64,000 bases of DNA, taken from Tubiluchus corallicola. Lineage: Eukaryota > Priapulida > Priapulimorpha > Priapulimorphida > Tubiluchidae. Positions 40,545-54,355 of the stretch are shown one piece after another. Made by a program: the position numbers and the translations under genes. The DNA lies in contig JAQGDQ010000019.1 in the NCBI GenBank assembly GCA_030141605.1, positions 62,001 through 126,000 of the forward strand, read 5' to 3'. The notes below the pieces were generated by a model. The model was not told the DNA's origin and did not search any database. It was given only the letters and a program-made list of their open reading frames with translations. The first letter of the stretch is position 1; every line of letters begins with the position of its first letter.

Positions 40545-43500
40545 GCCAATACACCTGCTGAGCTTTTCTATTACCAATAATATTATTTTTGCAGAAAACA
40601 TTAAAATTTTTTATTCTAGTCAATCACTTTGTAATTCATACAAGAACTTGGCGATTTTGAACCTAAATTCTTTCAAACCGTAACAGCAACGACTCTTGAT
40701 AGGTGCTGATATTTATGTTAACTTTGCTAAATACAGTGTGAATGGGTCCTCGCGTTGCTGATGTGAACGATGCCAGTGGTGATATTGTGCGTGCAGAATA
40801 ACCACCGAATCATTTCAGTTTACAGTTGTAAAGCTTCAAACCTTCAACGCAAAAACTGCTTAGTTACAGTTACACAAGGTTTCCTTCCCGAAAAACTCTC
40901 GAGACTCATGCTCCTAGAATGATTCTGATTACACTGTTCACGTTATAAGATGGATTTTAATTATTAAAGCCGACGAAAGAACCGACGAAAACAACGTAGT
41001 CTGTATAGTAGTTAACGCACGCAAGCCGTGATGATGTATTTGCAGAAACAACTGCGTTGAAATTGATATCCCCGCTAGGAATTAGTTTTCGTTTGTGACA
41101 ATAAAATTTTGTAAGAGCTCAAAGAAAAATATCATTTTATACAACTTCACAATGCACATATTGTTGTACTAAAAGTCAGTGCAATATTTCACTTATAAGA
41201 ATTCTTGCATTATATATAGTAGGTAGTGTCCGAAATAAGATTTAACTTTGAAACAAGTGCTCGTTATATTCGTTCACACAAAATCATGGTAATTCAAAAA
41301 TGAATCGGTAATCATAATTTGCAAAATTACCGCTTGATGGCACTAACGCACTGTTTCCTTATTTCCATGAGACTAAGAAAGTCGGAAATCGACAAAAGCT
41401 TTTGCTAAGGTCAGAAACAAGGCCTATAACAAACTTATCTTCACAAGAGCAAAATTCATAAAATAATTATACCGAAAAATGTTTAATAATGGCTGTTCGA
41501 CACAACACGCTTAAGGTTTGTATAGACCTGCAGTAGTTTGGTTCCATATTAGTGAGGTTTGAAGTTGTGAAGGCACTAACCTGATGATGTAAACAATTAA
41601 TACTACACAAAATTATGACATGTCGAAATAGAATTAGTGTTTTCTGAAGAACATATCTTCTGAACAAAATAGCAATTTTCGTGATTTGCATCTACATCAA
41701 GTCGGGAAAATGGATTTAAGACATTGAATGCTTTATCCTCGCGTAGATCTAATAACGAAATTAAAATTCAGGTGCTGCAACGTAGTCCAAATAATGGAGT
41801 AACTGATTTTTACAAATACTGAACATCCAACACAGAAGTGTAAAAATTAAATTAATAAAATCTAGTATGCAATCAATTTCATGTCGTCTAGCCACGAAAC
41901 CCATATAAATAGGAACAAATAAAAGTCAAGGTAAAAAATATGTACAGTATGAACACGAATGCCATTATACATCTGTATGAGATTCTGTGCCAAAAACTTT
42001 TGTAAACAAAACTAAGATTATTTCAAAATTAAGAGATATCGACGTATCACAATAGCAGTATCTACTAATTTTTTAACACTTTACCTATTTACGTTATACT
42101 GGATGTAAATTAATTGTACCTTGCTGTTGCACGAGTTACATTTTTGCGCGCACCTTTCTTAAGTTTGCAAGCAAGGGTTATATTTACACATGACGACTTA
42201 TCTAGAGAATGACAAATTGTTATTTGCTTTTCAGTTTAAATAAGAGGTGCAATAAATTATTGTTTTACTCTGCAGTATTATTCTCCGTTTCGTTTAGTTT
42301 CTATGAACACGCTATTGCCGTTTCTATATTAACAGACTATTAGTATACATGTAAGTTATGGCTTACCTCCCCTGAATTACGTCTGTACAAGTATTCTACT
42401 GATAACTACGCAGGCGTATGTTAGAACGTCGTTAATAGCAATGATTTATATTTCTCATTAAAATTGCCATAACATGTAGGACATATTGGATTCCTATAAT
42501 GTGTTATTTAGGGGCTTTTTTCATATATGTAGTCGGTCGCCTAAACTATCAAAATTACTGTTAGTAAACGTTAAAATTTACCATTAACTTTGGAGATTTG
42601 GATGAAACCTAAGTAGATTGAGAATACTGCTGATAAAACCCAACGATCTCGTTTGCCGTGTCAGCAGGCACCTTTATGTATAAAAGTATTATTACAAACA
42701 ACATAATTCTAGCAAACTCTAGTGACTGTTCTCTAAAAAAATTATTATTTGTTAAGCAGCCTGTACTGAACTGAACAAAACCGGTTTTCCTCTTAAAACG
42801 ACACGCTAACCCTCTCACTATGTTTGAACGTGTGTACTTCTTCTATCAGTAACAGAAACGGTACAAGGCAGAAAGCACTTAATGTTGCAGTCACCCGCCA
42901 TTTATTAACCCAAGTCTAGCATTGCTCAAATTCGCAGCCAAGTAACCAAGCGCACCCCATGACCACTCAGCTATACCTCACCCTAAATGTACTATGATAT
43001 ATATGATCTACTTTTACAGAATTGTAAGAAAATCCCATGCGTGAATTCAGATCAGGTCGAGGTCTTCAGCTTGTTTCTTCCACACACATAGTTCCTAAAG
43101 TTTCTAGCCACACCTGTACTAATTTATCAGACGTATCTCGCTGCACTAACATTCATATTATTTGTTTGAACTATTAAAGCTTATTGCATGGCAAATTCGG
43201 CATAATCCATACACGCAATACATGACTTGTTGCAGGTGAAGAGCATTTTTGATGATTTAATATCTTGCAATTTATTTTTGTCAATGTTATTAAGTTATTA
43301 ACACTTCTGGTTCATAAATCACATGGGTCGGCGGTTCAAACTCATGCACATTTTACATTCCTTCGTTGCCAGATATTTTCCAATAAAGAGCCTCAGTGTT
43401 CAAGTTTCAAGATAAAAAAATACGTTAGAGCAAGTAAAAATTATTGCAATATAATAATTTAATCTTGTAATCTTACATGGTATGTGTGTGTCACTGGGTC

Positions 43501-44428
43501 TCATAATTAAAATTGCAAAAGTAGTGACTGTAACTTTTAACCATTACACAGTATGTGGGTATTTTTGTGGGAAAAGCGACGATTCAATCACTCTGGTGAC
43601 GAAACATTGGAATTTAATACGCCAAAAGGTGTTACCACACTATATTGCGATATAAGTGTAGATTACTTTTATATATAATAATGTCATATTAGTTTTGAAA
43701 TGAAAATTTTGTCGGGCAAGCAAGACTCTTGTGGCTATCTTGAAATTCCTAAATTAACTCAGTTGTTTAGTCAGTGAGATTTTGACCAAGTTTCGTTTTA
43801 CTGTCTTCCTCATTGTCGACCTGTTTGACAAGCTGCTCCACAGAAACGCTTTGAAAACGAAAATACAAGCAAAACATGTACGCAAATAAGCAACGCTCTG
43901 AACGCAGGCATGCGTGTTAAAATCAATGATCATTGGGAGGGGGGGGGGGCTGTGTATGAGAAATGTGAAGTGGTATGTACAGGGCTTACAAATTCTAGGC
44001 TACAATAAGTGCTGTAAAATTCAGATTTTTTTTATTTGCCTATTATTTGATCATCGGCAGTTTTTTAAAGTTGTTGAAAGAACGCTCAAAGTTATTATAT
44101 TTATTGAACTGCTGCTCTAGCTTTACATCGGAACTGATTAAAAATTAACAAAATATCCATTAATCACGATTGCGTCATCAAGTACATTTCATCAATGCAT
44201 TTGGCTCGAGCTTTATCTGCATTAAATTTTTAACAATTCCCAACGATCCGAGCGACACGCAGGAACTAGTACTACATACAGGCATCTGCATTCTCTAATA
44301 ACCGTCGCTTGTTATGCAGATACATTGTGATTTGACAATTAATTACCATAAGTGGCCCTGTACAACGCACCACTGTTAGTTACAACTTACAAGTTACAAT
44401 AATACATATATCAAACTCGTTGTCCTAA

Positions 44429-44576
44429 TTTCTCTGTTTCTCTCGTTCACTTTTTCTCCACCTCTCTTTTTCTCTTTCTTCTTCTGTCTCTCTCTCTTCC
44501 TCCCTCTGTCTCCCATTTTTCTCTCTCTCTCTCTCTGTCTCCCTTTCCCTCGCTCGCTCGCTCGGCCGATCCACTT
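44429..44576. repeat. Pyrimidine-rich (CT)n tract
   Basis: Interrupted tctctc runs over about 140 bases ending in cgctcgctcgctcgg. Confidence 0.9.
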
Positions 44577-46251
44577 GTTCTTGTAAATTTATTAATTAGT
44601 ACTTACCTACCAGTGGCCCATAAATTGAGAAACTCATAGGCTGTGGCTTGACAACAGTACTTTTTGTAAACAGTATAAATATGAAGGCCCGTAGAAATCT
44701 AGTTCTCGTTTAGAATTCGAAGTTCCGAAACAAATAAGTTGAGAAGCTTTTTAACTTTCAAAATAAAAAAATTGTTGATTTCGTAATGTGTGTTTTGTCA
44801 GTGTAAACGAAGTTCAACCTAATGCCTGCTTATGCACATATATAAAGTTCTGAATTTCCTATATGTCCATATTTAAGGAATCTCTTACCTTGAGAAATGT
44901 GGCTTTAAAGGTAGACCTACAGAATGCCTCCTAGCAAAAGCCAATCGCTCACGATGGCGAGCGTTAGCCAGGAGATGTTCCACATCGTAGAGAGTTAGAG
45001 TCACTCCAGCAGGATGCCTAAACATGGTGTAGCATATCACCAACTGCACTACTTTTGTACCTTGCAGAATAACAGACTAATTCTACTTTAAACAGCTTAG
45101 CTGAGTTCAAAGGTAACGTGACGGCAAAGCTGGTATTTGGATACCTGGAGGGTTGACTTGTGTTAGCAAGTGCATAATAAGCACTGAGAGGCGACCAACG
45201 GAAGAGCTGCACTTTCTTGTATATTAGCCTACGGCATTAGCACTCCAACAATTTTCATAATTATAGCTCTAAGTCCGAACTCATACATACCCTGAATACC
45301 TCCTTGAATTGTTTTAGCCAAGAACTAAGTTAGGAATATTTTAGTCTAGTCACTTTAAAGAAATTAATTATTTAAAAACTGATGCTGCGATTCAGTCATT
45401 TAGTCTTTACAGTGATGATGTTGTTAGTATTACCCAAGGCGAGTTTGATTTTTTAACCGATGTGCCGGTGATACCTAGTAATTTTCTTAACGCAACTGAC
45501 GTTAGAATTTAGCTTTTAAAAGGGTTTGAAATATAAAATGCTTTCTGAAAACTTATAGAAATTATAAAATTTATTAGTAAATGTTTTTACGAGGGGTTGA
45601 AGACCGTTTTCACCTTCTCAAGTTCGATTTTAGGTTTTGATTATTAGCTTACGCGGCAAAATCTCTGCAAGATTGTAAAACCATCCACTAATTGGTTTTG
45701 GACGCAGACACTTTGAAGGCATCCATAAATGATTTTCGAAGCAGTCATTTTGGAAGCAATACCGAGTGCTATCATTTTATCAACAATTCCTATGTTTATG
45801 CAAGTTGCTAAAGCAAGTACGAAAGAGAACAAATTGGTGACCAAATGTAGAGTTAAGTAACACTGGCTACGATTGCAAATAACATTGGTAACTTTCAGAC
45901 AAAAATTCTTCGGACTAAAAAATCTGTAATAATTGATTAATATCAAATTAATAACACAGTGATTATCATCAGTGTGAAAGTGATAAACAAGCAAATTTTA
46001 CTAGGAACTCATATTTTTATCTCATATTTTTGCTCTTTGCCAGCAACAGTCCACAAATTCTGCTGATGGCTTTTGTGGGCTACCACAACTTACCAAAAAA
46101 TTCTTGACAAAATTCAGAGGTGTAAATCAATATCAACATCGATAAAAGCAGTAAAAGCTAAACGAATAGTCTTGTCTGCAAAAATTCTTGAAAAAGTAGA
46201 ATGCAAAAAGAATTTAAACTAAAGTCTGCAACTACCAACTTTATCTCGGAA

Positions 46252-46336
46252 ATCTCTCTTACTCTACTATCCTCCATTTTCTCTCTCACCCCTCTCTCTC
46301 CTTCCTCCCCACTCTCTCTCATCTCCCGCTCTCTTT
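46252..46336. repeat. Pyrimidine-rich (CT)n tract
   Basis: Interrupted ctctct and cctcc runs, looser than the tract at 44429. No splice role can be assigned. Confidence 0.85.
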
Positions 46337-47604
46337 AAATTTTAAATTTTCATGTCTTTTCTTTGTTTGTTTGTTCCCTCCCCCCATCTCTCTACACTGA
46401 CGGACTAAGGGACTATATTGATATACTGGTCCATGCATTGGCAGAACGTCTCTTAATGTAATCAATCTTCAGTGTAACCTCCTGTTATGGAGGTAAGTAA
46501 AAGGATCAACTGAGATAGATTGTCTGAGGCCATTAACCGATTTGGTTTCGATCGCGTCATTTGACCGATTTACACAAATCGCGCGTAAGAGAAACTGATC
46601 TCTCAATTATCGTCAATACACTGGTTTATCAAATACGTAGATAATAAATAATTAAAGCTAAGTAGCCAAAAATTACTAATTATGTAGTGGGCTTCTTCCA
46701 ACTGATTGAAATAAAGCAGCAAGAAATTGATCTCATCTTTATTAAAATTCTTGTCATTGTTTCGATCGGACGTAGCAGGCCATCATTGGGTCATGCTTTA
46801 CTTCAATCGGTTGGACAAAGCATACCATATAGTCAGTACATAAAACTCAACTAGCAACTACATAACAATGGAAAGAATTACAACCAAAAATTGTCATTTA
46901 TAAACAATAGCACAAATCATAGCTGTAGAAACCTCTACAAATGTTTTATCTAGAACTATTGAAAATGCTCGGTCAAAAGTACACGTTTTACACATTCACA
47001 TTTAATGGGTGCACTGATATTTGAGAGACAGGCTGTCTCACAATTTCAAAGGACACTGGCTGATATGCTTCAATTAGGACATATCTCGGTTAAAATTGTT
47101 GCCGACTTATTCGCATTTAGTTACCTTTATTATCTAAATAGATTAAATTATGGAAGAATCGTAAACTTACTGATCATATAAACCGACCTTGTTTGGTTTT
47201 TATGCAATATCTTGCTCCTCTGGCATACTAAATGATCATGAATGGTCATTGCCTAGCATGTTGACACAGAGAGAGGCAATTACCAGCATGAATGTTTCTG
47301 TTATTCCGTGCCAAGCGGTATTGAGATAAAGTTATTGATTTTAAGCACTGTAAGTCCTGTTTTGAGCAACTTATTAAATTTAAACTGCTCTGTTTGCGTG
47401 ATCTCTGTGGACTATCTCAAACAATTGTTCTGTCATTGATGAAGTAGCCGTCGAGCAAACATAACTTCAAGAAGCCAGTCACAGAAGATTCAAAAACCAT
47501 TTGATCTGTTGTTCATACGCAGTAAAATAAACTTGTTCCGATAGTAAGAAAATTATCAATTGGTACACATATTCCACAAAAACGATTTTTCATATTTTTT
47601 TTGC

Positions 47605-47640
47605 TGAACTTTCGACTCCTTTCTAGTAGACCTCATCAGG
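47605..47640 (-). other. Decayed hammerhead-like core motif
   Basis: On the minus strand it reads CTGATGAGG, a short hairpin-like spacer, then GGAGTCGAAAG. CTGATGA and GAAA in this order are the two conserved core boxes of hammerhead ribozymes, which are common in Penelope-like retroelements of animals. The intervening stem is imperfect (GTCTAC against GGAGTC), and no clear stems I and III or cleavage triplet can be assigned. It is at best an inactive relic. Confidence 0.3.
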
Positions 47641-49452
47641 AAAAGAGGACTGATCTAAATTTATTCATTAACATGCCAAAACAAAAGCATTAACATGAGT
47701 ACGAATAACAATAAAAACAATAATTAAAAAAGATATGCAAAGAAAACTTGCCAAAATAATTAACAACAATTAACAGTAATTCTTAAATTACTGTTTCTGT
47801 TTCTATAGTTAACTCGTATTTGTGTCATAATGCTTTTATTTTGGCATGTTCTTAAATAATTAGAAACCATTCTTCATTTCTTGATAGTAACTTTAAAAAA
47901 GCAGTTGAAACGCGGTTTTCACATAATGTATGATTTTTATTATTATGGGATAGTTAGTACCAACTTACGAATACAATTAGAATTAAAATTATTTATTTTT
48001 CACCTGTTAGTAAAAATATTAGTGATTATGTAACAAAATTAAATTTAAATATTTCATAATAATATTCATTTTAGGTAATATGTATAGGTGAAGGATGTAT
48101 AGGATGGCAAATGAAAGTAAGTTATTTAGTCAGCCACCTCAATAGTTGTCCTTTCTAATTGTTTAACGATTAAACTTCAAAGTTTGAAAGTCTAAACAAA
48201 AGTTCTGTATATACGTGGACATAAAAAAATAATTAAAGTACGGCGAAGAACGAGAATTTTTACACAAAAAAATTCGCTTCTACACTCGTTGAGTACTCGG
48301 CAACAAAGACAGCAGTGATTTGGGTCGTTTTGTATGACGAGGATTCCAGTTCCATTAGCTGTAAAGAGCTTCTGTGTGGTGGAAAAGCGTTAATGATGGT
48401 CTAACGCGGTCATTTTCACTAAATCTATGGAGACAAATCTATTCTTGGGATTCAACGTAATGGGATAGAAATAATGAGCGAATTAAGGCTGCAAATTGTC
48501 CATCATTCAGAGTCAATTGTATCCATTTTAGGGGCGAAAGTCGTTGTTGAATTCGAAAAAATCTCGAAACGAAGTTACAGTACATTAGAGTTTATTAGCA
48601 CTGCTTTTGTCAGCAGAAAATTAAGCTTTCAAGTCGCTTACAGAGATGTCGTTTGACTGCGAGCATACTCGACTTGGTTTAAATTAAACTATATTTGTTA
48701 ATATAAACAAAGGCGCTTTAATAGCAAGTGCTAGTAAACGGTCAGGTAACCAGGTTGATGTGATTTAAGGACACTCTCTGACATAAAAATAAAAAGAAAT
48801 TGAAAAGGTGAAAATGAGTCTATTAGAAGCAATTGCGAAGCCAATGTTAAATGTAGTTGCACTATATGCAGAAAAGGTTATAGGTGTTTTTGGCCACATA
48901 CAGGGGTTTTAGACAAAGGTCCTTTCGACATAAATATTTTGGACACATAACTAATATGGGCATGGTAGTATGGACACATGGGTCATTTGGATCCAAGGTA
49001 ATTTGTACAAATAGGTTATGTGGACACTAGGTATATTAGGCACGTGAGTCATTTGGACACTTCGATCAGTTGGACACGTAGATAATTTAGACACATGAAC
49101 TACCATCAAACAAGGTACCATTTGCATTTAACCAGGAACATGGTGCCACTTAGTAACGTACCTTATGTAGTTATACCCTGTTCCTCAGCACGGTGAATTT
49201 AAACCAGTTCTTTTTTAAATTCAAAAGGTTTCTGACATCTTAAAAAACAGTGAATCAAACGAATGACATATTATGAATGTTTTGAGTAGGATTCTTTTGC
49301 TAGCTACCTCCAACCCAACTCCCCAAAAGTAACTACAGTTTGCAGGTCAAAAATTACGTAAACGACGTCTATTAAGCATTTTCACAGAATGCGAATATCA
49401 TGTGGTAACGGTAGCAGCGGCAGTAGACAGATAAGTGCACAGATGCGATTGG

Positions 49453-49591
49453 CACGGTACGGCGACTGCGACAGCTACGGCACAATTTCTTGTTGCGCTT
49501 TTTCTCGCTAATTAAACTGGACACGGTACGGCGACTGCGACAGCTACGGCACAATTTCTTGTTGCGCTTTTTTCCCACTAATTAAACTGAG
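49453..49591. repeat. Two-copy 69-bp tandem duplication
   Basis: Copies at 49453-49521 and 49522-49591 are almost identical (cacggtacggcgactgcgac at each start). The near identity implies a recent event, in contrast with the decayed surroundings. On the minus strand it duplicates a basic Cys/Arg/Lys-rich frame, which I take to be chance. Confidence 0.92.
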
Positions 49592-49610
49592 AAACAGCAT
49601 TCTACATTAC

Positions 49611-50085
49611 AGATGTAATGTAATGTAATGTAAAATTTATTTATATAGCGCACTTACATCTTTTAAAATCTCAGCACGCTGAACAATAAAATACATTTAA
49701 AATTCATAAGAAACATAAAATTTAAAAGGCATTAAAAATTAAAAATAATTCATCATAAAAAGTACAATTTAAACGAATGTGTTTTAAAATGTTGTTTAAA
49801 ACAATCTAATGAATTTGTAGAACGTATAGCAACAGGTAAGTTATTCCAGAGACGAGGAGCACAGACAGAGAAAGCTTTTTCACCATAGAATACTGTATTA
49901 GGAATAGGCTGATGTAAATTAATTTGTTCATTAGCATGAGAACGAAGCGTACGGGGTACGTTACAGCGTATTAAAAGATTAGTAAGATTAGATTAAACCA
50001 TGTAGTATTCCGTGGGTGACACAAAGAATTTTAAGTTGAATTCGGCAACCATTGTAACCCTCTCAGATTAAGGTGCTTAGGTATT
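49611..50085 (-). pseudogene. CR1/L2-like LINE, 3' end with reverse-transcriptase C terminus
   Basis: On the minus strand an open stretch (49986-49753) reads LLIRCNVPRTLRSHANEQ, then GEKAFSVCAPRLWNNLPVAI, RSTNSLDCFKQHFKTH and a TGA. This is the characteristic C-terminal tail of reverse transcriptases of the CR1/L2 group (FSVxAPRLWNxLP...LxxFKxxLKT). Upstream, in other frames, QWLP (about 50050) and RIQLKILC remain of the usual LHWLPV...RIQFKIL block, so at least two frameshifts are present. The 3' UTR has gcgctatataaataaa and ends in a run of cattacattacatta (49612-49632), the short tandem tail typical of these elements. It is 5'-truncated and dead. Confidence 0.8.
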
Positions 50086-53000
50086 AATTAAGATAAAATG
50101 ATGAACATTGGAAGATTTTTCTTTAGAAATTTTTAAAATGAGCTATGAAAAATTTTTCTAGTCCGTAGGGTTTGTCATGCCATGAAGAATTTTGCCTGAT
50201 ATAACACCGAAATTTCGGTGGTTCGCCGTCGCCGCATGCTGTCTGTAATCATAGCGTCCCTGAAGGCAACGGTTACTCCTTTGAGAATTAATCAATGCGT
50301 AATTACTAATCGATTATAAACCACTCATTTCGATATCTCTGGAATGAATGCTCTCACTCCTAAGTACTAGTGGTGCGAGAAAGGACTAAAGTCCTGCAGC
50401 GCTTGTCATAATTCTTGTACTCCTTTGATAGGTTATGTTGTTTTGAATCTCTTACAGAGTACTTACTTTCAGTGAACAAACTTTAGTGCATTAATGTCCT
50501 ATTAAGCATAGTCAGCCATGTTTGGCAAACTTTGTTCCCGTCATGAAATGTATGCAGTAGAAATGTGAATTTGGCACAAAAGTGTATTGATTCGCTTAAA
50601 TATTTTTGCTAAAAATGAAGTATCTTTGAGGCTAATTCTAATAAGATGCCCAAACTCTGGGCAACGAAAAATAAGCTACACATGTCTAAATGCCAACTCT
50701 TAGAAGTGTCCAGTTCTAGTGCATAATGACGTATGTGTCCAAACAACCTGTGTCCAAATGATTCGTGTCCAGATATTCTATGTGGCCAAAATTCCTATAC
50801 TATCCACATGGCTTATGTATCTGAATGACTTATGTATACAAATGACCTGTATGCCCTTGTGTCCTAATGACATATGTGTCCAAAAGTTTTGTGGAGAAGC
50901 TTAGCACTTGAAGTGAATGATGAACAGAACAACCGGGCGAAAAACTCAATATCACTTTTTTCTTATCGCATCGGATTAATCAAAATGAATTTTCTATCTT
51001 TATAACCATTAACTTATTATGTCAAAATAAATTCTTAGAAAAATATTTTTATAGATGGTCAAGCTAACTGAGCCGCGATGTTTGCTTAGCAACGGAAGTA
51101 GAGCAACACCAAGCCTGATCAGAATAAATAGGCAAGTAACTGATGGGGGAGTGCTTCTGACGGTTTCGTTTGCCATGTTATTCCCAGTTATTTATCTTGT
51201 TGAAGAAAGCTACAGATGTATACCAGAACGCGCCTAAGACACCCAAGCAGGTTTAGTGTCTTAGCAGAGAAGTTCAACTTTGATAAGAAGAAAAGTTTCG
51301 TTTTGCGTTTTGCATGATGTGACACTAAAGGTTCTTGGTCTGAACTGAATAAAAAAGAACAATAGGGAGTGGACCATGATAGTAAGTTTCAAATCCAACG
51401 ATTTAAGATTATGGTAGCCTAGTAGAATTGAAAGTCGCGTACTACAATCAGAACAGCTTAGCAATTATACGGTTGACCTAATTCTTGTCACGTGACGCAA
51501 GAGATCTATTAGATAGAGAAAATGATGCTGGCCTAGCTTGCGAATCCGCAGTTTATGATGCAAAAATGGTGGAAGCTGTGTAATAAACAGTGCAACAAAA
51601 ACATTTCATTGACTTTATTGCTTCTGTAGGAAATTTGCTTCTCAGTCATAGACCTTCGCACAGGCTGAACGCATGGCATGCTTAACGCACTTACACACGT
51701 ACTACTTTTCCCGCTAAACACACCAGTAAAAACCATCTGCAAAATGCCGCAAAATTTATAACATTTTTAACCAGTCTACGATTTCTGCTGCCTTAACTAC
51801 GCCATCCAGCGATATTTATCAAAGAATGGAAACTGTACATTGAACTATTTCTCAAAAACCCGTGAAACCAATGGAAGACGCATTACAGGTTTGCTCGCAC
51901 AACATAATTTTGATGACAAAATTTGGTAACCTGTTAGCACACCCTGAGATGACTTCGCTTCTCTTCTTCAACTAGCCAGTCTATGAAACAAATCGACTTG
52001 TTTAATTGTTTTTCTTCAGTTAACGTTATCTCAGAGTTGTTCATTAGTAATATAGTTGATCTCTTAGACTTGCAGAAAGGCGCTCTAATAATTAAAACTA
52101 AGGAAAAATGAGCAAAGTGGACAGTAAAAGATTTGAATGAATGTCTCTCATTTGGGTGGCCACTACGTATATTTAACTGATCCTGCATGCAAGGCTCGAA
52201 GATCTAGCACGACACAGCATACTCTAATTAATTTTACACAAGATTCTCTGTGCAGCTAAAGTAATTAACGATAGTACACACAATCGGGGTTAACAAAGAT
52301 TGGGGCTGAAGTGATGAATTGAAGTCGTGGCATGAATCACAAATATTCTTAGGCTAGACAACTAGTCAACTAGGACGACGAAAAACTTTAACTGTCTTAA
52401 TTGCCTTAGCAAGATCCAAGATTTAAATTTTCTTTTAAATGAAGTTTACGTCAGTTGCTATTGTTCCCCAAGTTTCTAAAACATAATAACTGTTTTCATG
52501 AAAAGTCTTGGAAACTACTGCCATTATTTCCGTAGAAAAGATGTACAATTACGAGAATTGTGTTTGCGCTACTCTGTACTGGAACATTAACATAGTAATT
52601 TGACTAATTAATCTAATAATCCTACAAAATTATTATTAGTTGTTCAATCATTCACAAGTTTATTCTTGTTTTAAAGGATTTCATTTCAACTCGTTTCTAT
52701 CATTTGCGTGAAAATTTCTACCAAAACTGAAATGGGTATTCAAGTTGATTTTCTCTCATTTTGAAACAAAACAGTGATCTATTGAATATGTCGTCTGAGT
52801 TTGGTCAACGATGTATATGTGAATAATATAAAAGCGTAAATTTCCGTTCTTCTCCGCAATTTTATGGAGTATTTCAAATATCAAATACATTTCGTATGTT
52901 ATTTGTTTTTCATTCGTAAATTGTTGACATTACTGGTTACAGGAAGACAATAAACAGTCTTCGAATGCTTTAATTCAAATCAGAGTGGGGCCCTTAAGAC

Positions 53001-54355
53001 ATAACGTGCTCTTGCTTTGATAATTTGCTACTTCAGTTACTTCTGCTAGGATCTTATTTCTACATCAAAAGCTCAGATAACGTACATCTAGCTCGCGTTT
53101 AGCCTTTAGCCAATAACAGTCATTATACTCAGGAGAAATATAATATATTATTTAGGAAAAACGTGCTTTACAGCGCATGATAGACAGTTACATGCATAGT
53201 TAGTGCATTGTAAACAAATGAGAGGCAAATAATAACAGGTACTGATCGGTACTTTGTAAACTCGCGTATGCGCTCTAGTGCAGTAAATTTCTCTAATGAT
53301 AATGTGGAGTAGAGAAAGTAATCTCCCAATCCAATTAACGGCGAGAAGCCCCTTGGCTTTGTCGTGGCTTGTTAACTTCGTTGGAAAATTAAAAAATAAT
53401 TCCATGTGGCAAAAAAGTGTATCAGAATTGCAACATTCACCTACTGATTATTATAAGATGGCTGAATGTTACGTCAGTGTCGCGTGCAAAACTTGTGCAT
53501 TATTGCGAGACAGTAAAACACTTAATCTAATTGTTAAATATGATTAATTAGTTAATGCGAACGTTTTTGACAGGTTTATTGAGCAGTGCATTTAAATTAC
53601 GGTTGTTAAATTCCAGACACTGTTTTAAGAATTATATCGCCGAAAAGGCAAGGTAAAGACTTATTGTTTAAACAGAGTGCAAGCAAGTAACTGTAAATGC
53701 AACACTTCAATATTCACATTACTCTATGACGCGCATAATGTACATCTGATTACGTTTCTGCGCTTCTGATTTTTACAGTTCTCTTTAACAGTTGCCTTTT
53801 GGCAACGTTTCCCAATTTTCATGTTTTCATGTACACAAAGAGACACGAATAGTTTGCCGGTGAAGAAGGATGAATCAATTAATTCCTCTCCCACCATCTG
53901 CGTCTGCTAGTCGGACATACAAATATTACAGAAACCATGTCACACACGGATGTTTGATTTCATTTCTCATAACAATTTATATTCCTGCGTGATATCGCAA
54001 AGGTCAAAAGCAGAAAGTGAACAGTTGTCGAAGCAGCATTTGTAAACACATCACTACATTTTTATTCTCACTTCAGGAACAGTACAAATTGTAGCCAGCG
54101 TCTCCTGCATTTGCAGGGCAGACACCTTTAAATTCAACGAACTGCTGTGTAAAATGTTAGAATGCGGTATGAAAAGGCTACGCCAGAAAACTCTTAGAAA
54201 TAGCCAAAGAACAAATTGAAACCCGAGCAAGCAAGTGCAAGGCTTTTTACGCACAATGCTATGTTTGTTGTTTATCATCTGATCAGGTGTTCTTACAAAG
54301 TTAGCAGAGTGTGCCAAGTTGTCAACCTCAAATTTTTTAATCTTCAATCTTTTAT

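Larger units (their letters stand above)
48885..50900. mobile_element. About 2-kb foldback element with iterated arms
   Basis: The left arm (about 48885-49100) repeats units like gtcatttggacacata. The right arm (about 50705-50895) repeats the complement, tatgtgtccaaatgac. Units are about 18 bases and diverged. Outer ends are approximate: ttggccacatac on the left against the complement of ttttggacacatat on the right. The middle holds a LINE 3' fragment and a 69-bp tandem duplication, which look like later insertions or captured sequence. No transposase frame is seen. The design matches the element at 20372-21210 but the unit sequence is different. Confidence 0.7.

Noticed and set aside
40284-40601. 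105-codon Arg-rich minus-strand frame upstream of the first PDE4 exon
   Set aside because: Its Arg-rich centre comes from the 120-bp palindrome, there is no donor in the needed phase with convincing context, and no PDE4 similarity is visible.
43290-43350. tRNA-like box B (ggcggttcaaactc)
   Set aside because: No acceptable box A, acceptor stem or anticodon arm could be drawn at tRNA spacing.
49372-49578. Minus-strand frame with a duplicated Cys/Arg/Lys-rich segment
   Set aside because: The protein-level repeat only mirrors the 69-bp DNA duplication, and the frame lies inside mobile-element sequence.
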